A DNA stretch of 6,399 nucleotides, taken from Pseudomonadota bacterium (GTDB lineage Bacteria > Pseudomonadota > Gammaproteobacteria > Pseudomonadales > Pseudomonadaceae). The stretch is from assembly GCA_023388335.1 (NCBI GenBank), contig JAEWGL010000148.1:1-6399 (forward strand), read 5' to 3'. The position numbers and the translations under genes were made by a program. Below the pieces are notes generated by a model. It saw only the letters and a list, made by a program, of their open reading frames with translations, ran no database searches and had not been told where the DNA came from. Below, piece after piece: positions 5,009 through 6,399 of the stretch. Within the stretch, counting starts at the first letter, position 1; each line of letters starts with the position of its first letter.

Positions 5009-5344
5009 TCAGGCCTTGGAAGCCTCAGCCTTGTTAGCAGCGTCCTTGATCAGGGTCTGCAGTTCGCCGTTGGCGTACATTTCGATCATGATGTCGCTGC
5101 CGCCAACCAGTTCGCCACCCACCCACAGTTGCGGGAAAGTTGGCCAGTTGGCGTACTTGGGCAGATTGGCGCGGATTTCCGGGTTCTGCAGGATGTCGAC
5201 GTAAGCGAACTTCTCGCCGCAACCCATAACGGCTTGCGCCGCCTTGGCCGAAAAGCCGCACTGCGGGGCATTCGGCGAGCCTTTCATGTAAAGCAGAACG
5301 GTGTTGTTGGCAATCTGCTCTTTGATCGTTTCGATGATATCCAT
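5009..5344 (-). CDS. grxD: Monothiol glutaredoxin, CGFS type (GrxD)
   Basis: CGFS glutaredoxins bind a [2Fe-2S] cluster as glutathione-bridged dimers or with BolA partners, and serve in Fe-S cluster transfer and iron sensing more than in thiol reduction. The 111-residue product has the active-site CGFS (C29-S32), the glutathione-binding K21, the WPTFPQLWVGGELVGGSD block (67-84) that holds the cis-proline and second glutathione contact, and an Ala/Lys-rich C-terminus. The length is close to that of E. coli GrxD. The ATG at 5344 has GAGG about 6-7 nt upstream. A longer in-frame reading to 5479 adds residues unlike the family. A -10-like TACAAT (5398-5393, minus) about 50 bp upstream may be the promoter, though no clear -35 was found. 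The gene converges on bfr, which fits an iron-handling neighbourhood. Confidence 0.96.
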   Translation of the reverse strand: MDIIETIKEQIANNTVLLYMKGSPNAPQCGFSAKAAQAVMGCGEKFAYVDILQNPEIRANLPKYANWPTFPQLWVGGELVGGSDIMIEMYANGELQTLIKDAANKAEASKA

Positions 5345-5405
5345 GAAGCACCTCGGCTGAACTTTCCGACTCCATCGTCGGCACGGTGAGCCATTGTATC
5401 GGAAA

Positions 5406-5424
5406 GCCGAGCGGCATGCTCGGC
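5406..5424 (-). terminator. Hairpin followed by a short T run upstream of grxD
   Basis: A perfect 7-bp inverted repeat (GCCGAGC / GCTCGGC, loop of 5) is followed on the minus strand by TTTCC. It lies just upstream of the grxD -10-like element, where it could be the relic terminator of a lost minus-strand gene. The T run is short, so this is tentative. Confidence 0.3.
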
Positions 5425-5453
5425 CTTGCCGCCCCCCAACCCGCCACCACTTG

Positions 5454-5576
5454 TACCACTCCCCCATTGAGCAGGGCATTGCCCGACACGGCGTCGCGCA
5501 GGTGCTCGTCGGTCAGGGTATGGGCACTGATGTCCGCCTGGGCGTTGGCGATTTTCAGGCGCGTGCCTTTGCGCCC
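5454..5576 (-). pseudogene. Coding-like patch on the minus strand, possible gene remnant
   Basis: Between grxD and argF no intact gene can be assigned. In one minus-strand frame, 41 consecutive codons have about 80 percent G or C at the third base, as real genes here do, and encode a plausible globular stretch ending LTDEHLRDAVSGNALLNGG. This vaguely recalls a 'LTxxELRxxxSGN' pattern seen in small proteobacterial periplasmic proteins, but that is only an impression. Outside the patch, codon bias and protein character collapse. The frame has no stop of its own and runs on as a shadow of grxD. It may be a decayed gene, a frameshifted gene, or chance. The rest of 5577-5740 shows nothing recognisable. 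Confidence 0.25.
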
Positions 5577-5748
5577 ATGGGCCGTACTGGAACGGGCCAC
5601 GGCGTCTCGGCCACAGCAGCGGGCTTTGCTAGCGCAATAGGGCCACATCAGACAGGCCGATTTGCGACAGCCGTTTGCAAAGCGGACGATGGGCAGTGTA
5701 AAAGTTCCTGTAGCAAATAAGAAACAACCATCAGCCAAAGGGTTTACG

Positions 5749-5767
5749 ACACCGTTTGAAACAGTGT
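5749..5767. promoter_or_regulatory. 19-bp dyad upstream of the argF promoter
   Basis: ACACCGTTT (5749-5757) and AAACAGTGT (5759-5767) form an inverted repeat around a central G with 8 of 9 pairs matching. It ends 13 bp before the argF -35. It has the size and symmetry of a regulator site but matches no consensus I can name. It does not fit the ArgR direct-repeat pattern. Confidence 0.35.
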
Positions 5768-5775
5768 TCCGTCAC

Positions 5776-5817
5776 TCCTCTTGGTTTAAGGCGACATTTA
5801 ATTATAGTATTGCGCCT
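5776..5817 (-). promoter_or_regulatory. Tandem ArgR-type operator over the argF promoter
   Basis: Read on the minus strand, TGTCGC-N8-AA (5796-5781) is an exact half-site, and the adjacent 21-bp unit (5817-5797) reads AGGCGC-N8-AA, matching TGTCGC at 4 of 6 positions and the AA fully. The pair covers the argF -35 and -10, which suits repression by arginine-bound ArgR. Regulation of argF by ArgR is known in P. aeruginosa. Confidence 0.7.
5781..5808 (+). promoter_or_regulatory. Sigma-70 promoter of argF
   Basis: TTGGTT (5781-5786) and TATAGT (5803-5808) are separated by 16 bp. Transcription would start near 5815, leaving a leader of about 110 nt with a small hairpin (TGCGGC 5840-5845 / GCCGCA 5850-5855, loop TTAC) that lacks a U tract. 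The promoter lies entirely inside the ArgR-type operator. Confidence 0.65.
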
Positions 5818-5923
5818 TTCCCTATTTCCGTCGCCCCCGTGCGGCTTACGCCGCAGGTCACCTCTGTTGTCAAGAAAACCGGTACGGTCGACCTGCAGTC
5901 CGTTGCAAACAAGGTAGTCAATC

Positions 5924-6399
5924 ATGAGCGCTAGGCACTTTCTCTCCCTGATGGATTTCACGCCCGACGAGCTGCTGAGTGTGATCCGTCGAGGCATCGA
6001 GCTGAAGGACCTGCGTAACCGCGGCGTGCTGTTCGAACCGCTGAAAAACCGCGTACTCGGCATGATCTTCGAGAAATCCTCGACCCGTACCCGTCTGTCG
6101 TTCGAAGCCGGCATGATCCAGCTCGGTGGCCAGGCCATTTTCCTCTCGCCGCGTGACACCCAGCTGGGCCGCGGCGAGCCCATCGGCGATTGCGCCATCG
6201 TCATGTCGCGCATGCTCGACGCCGTGATGATTCGCACGTTCGCCCACAGCACCCTGACCGAGTTCGCCGCCAACTCGCGGGTGCCGGTGATCAACGGCCT
6301 GTCCGACGACCTGCACCCTTGCCAGCTGCTGGCTGACATGCAGACCTTCCTCGAACACCGCGGCGCGATCCAGGGCAAGACCGTGGCCTGGATCGGCGA
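5924..6399 (+). CDS. argF: Ornithine carbamoyltransferase, anabolic, N-terminal half (cut by window end)
   Basis: The enzyme transfers the carbamoyl group from carbamoyl phosphate to ornithine, giving citrulline, the substrate of ArgG. The 158 visible residues include the carbamoyl-phosphate loop SSTRTR (52-57), R104 in MIRT and the HPCQ motif (131-134), all diagnostic of ornithine (not aspartate) carbamoyltransferase. The N-terminus (SARHFLSLMDFTPDELLSVI) is that of the biosynthetic Pseudomonas ArgF, a protein of about 305 residues, and not of the catabolic ArcB. The start is ATG at 5924 with AAGG about 9 nt upstream. The promoter and its ArgR-type operator lie at 5776-5817, which supports the anabolic role. 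The C-terminal ornithine-binding half is beyond the window. Confidence 0.96.
   Translation, partial: MSARHFLSLMDFTPDELLSVIRRGIELKDLRNRGVLFEPLKNRVLGMIFEKSSTRTRLSFEAGMIQLGGQAIFLSPRDTQLGRGEPIGDCAIVMSRMLDAVMIRTFAHSTLTEFAANSRVPVINGLSDDLHPCQLLADMQTFLEHRGAIQGKTVAWIG

Noticed and set aside
5034..5738. 234-residue minus-strand frame covering grxD and its upstream region as one gene
   Set aside because: Its 3' half is an out-of-frame shadow of grxD. Only the 5454-5576 patch looks coding, and is listed separately.
5662..5934. 90-residue plus-strand frame ending in the argF start, as a possible leader peptide or small gene
   Set aside because: It contains the argF promoter and operator, so the mRNA would not include its start. 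It has no ribosome site and no arginine-rich leader character.
1..6399. Search for a novel system, CRISPR array, insertion sequence, tRNA or phage genes
   Set aside because: Apart from one 580-base gap, all the sequence is covered by recognised housekeeping genes with short control regions. No array of direct repeats, transposase, terminal inverted repeats or tRNA-like fold was seen.

Overview
The window is ordinary core chromosome of a fluorescent Pseudomonas, most likely the P. putida group. The evidence is the high GC content with strongly GC-ending codons, and a gene order matching my memory of Pseudomonas genomes: argG, motY, pyrC, rnt, a 2-Cys peroxiredoxin, bfd, bfrB, grxD, argF. A degenerate copy of what looks like the P. 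putida-type REP sequence also fits. No search was run. I see no mobile element, CRISPR array, RNA gene or previously undescribed system. The most informative parts are the control regions.

Layout. The 5' end of argG is on the minus strand at 1-168. Behind its start is a 42-bp tandem ArgR-type operator. Also on the minus strand, 296-1261 encodes MotY, a flagellar motor T-ring protein, with a good FliA (sigma-28) promoter at 1297-1323. Reading away from it on the plus strand, pyrC (dihydroorotase) and rnt (RNase T) overlap by 4 nt and form a coupled pair. A bidirectional terminator at 3125-3158 separates rnt from the convergent peroxiredoxin gene (3167-3769, minus). The peroxiredoxin gene is divergent from bfd (3989-4207, plus), whose promoter carries a Fur-box-like 19-mer. 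After a terminator comes bfr (4408-4878, plus), a BfrB-type bacterioferritin. A long symmetric terminator and a REP-like fragment separate bfr from convergent grxD (5009-5344, minus). A gene-poor stretch of about 580 bases (5345-5923) holds an unassigned coding-like patch on the minus strand and then the argF control region, with a 19-bp dyad and an ArgR-type operator laid over the promoter. argF starts at 5924 and runs off the end.

How it works together. The middle is an iron and redox group. BfrB stores iron, Bfd carries electrons to the BfrB heme to release it, GrxD is a CGFS glutaredoxin for Fe-S cluster handling, and the peroxiredoxin removes peroxides. The Fur-like site at bfd fits iron release being switched on when iron is scarce. 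The two ends are arginine biosynthesis: ArgF makes citrulline and ArgG uses it. Both carry the same kind of tandem ArgR operator, so the ends appear co-regulated although the genes are about 6 kb apart and on opposite strands.
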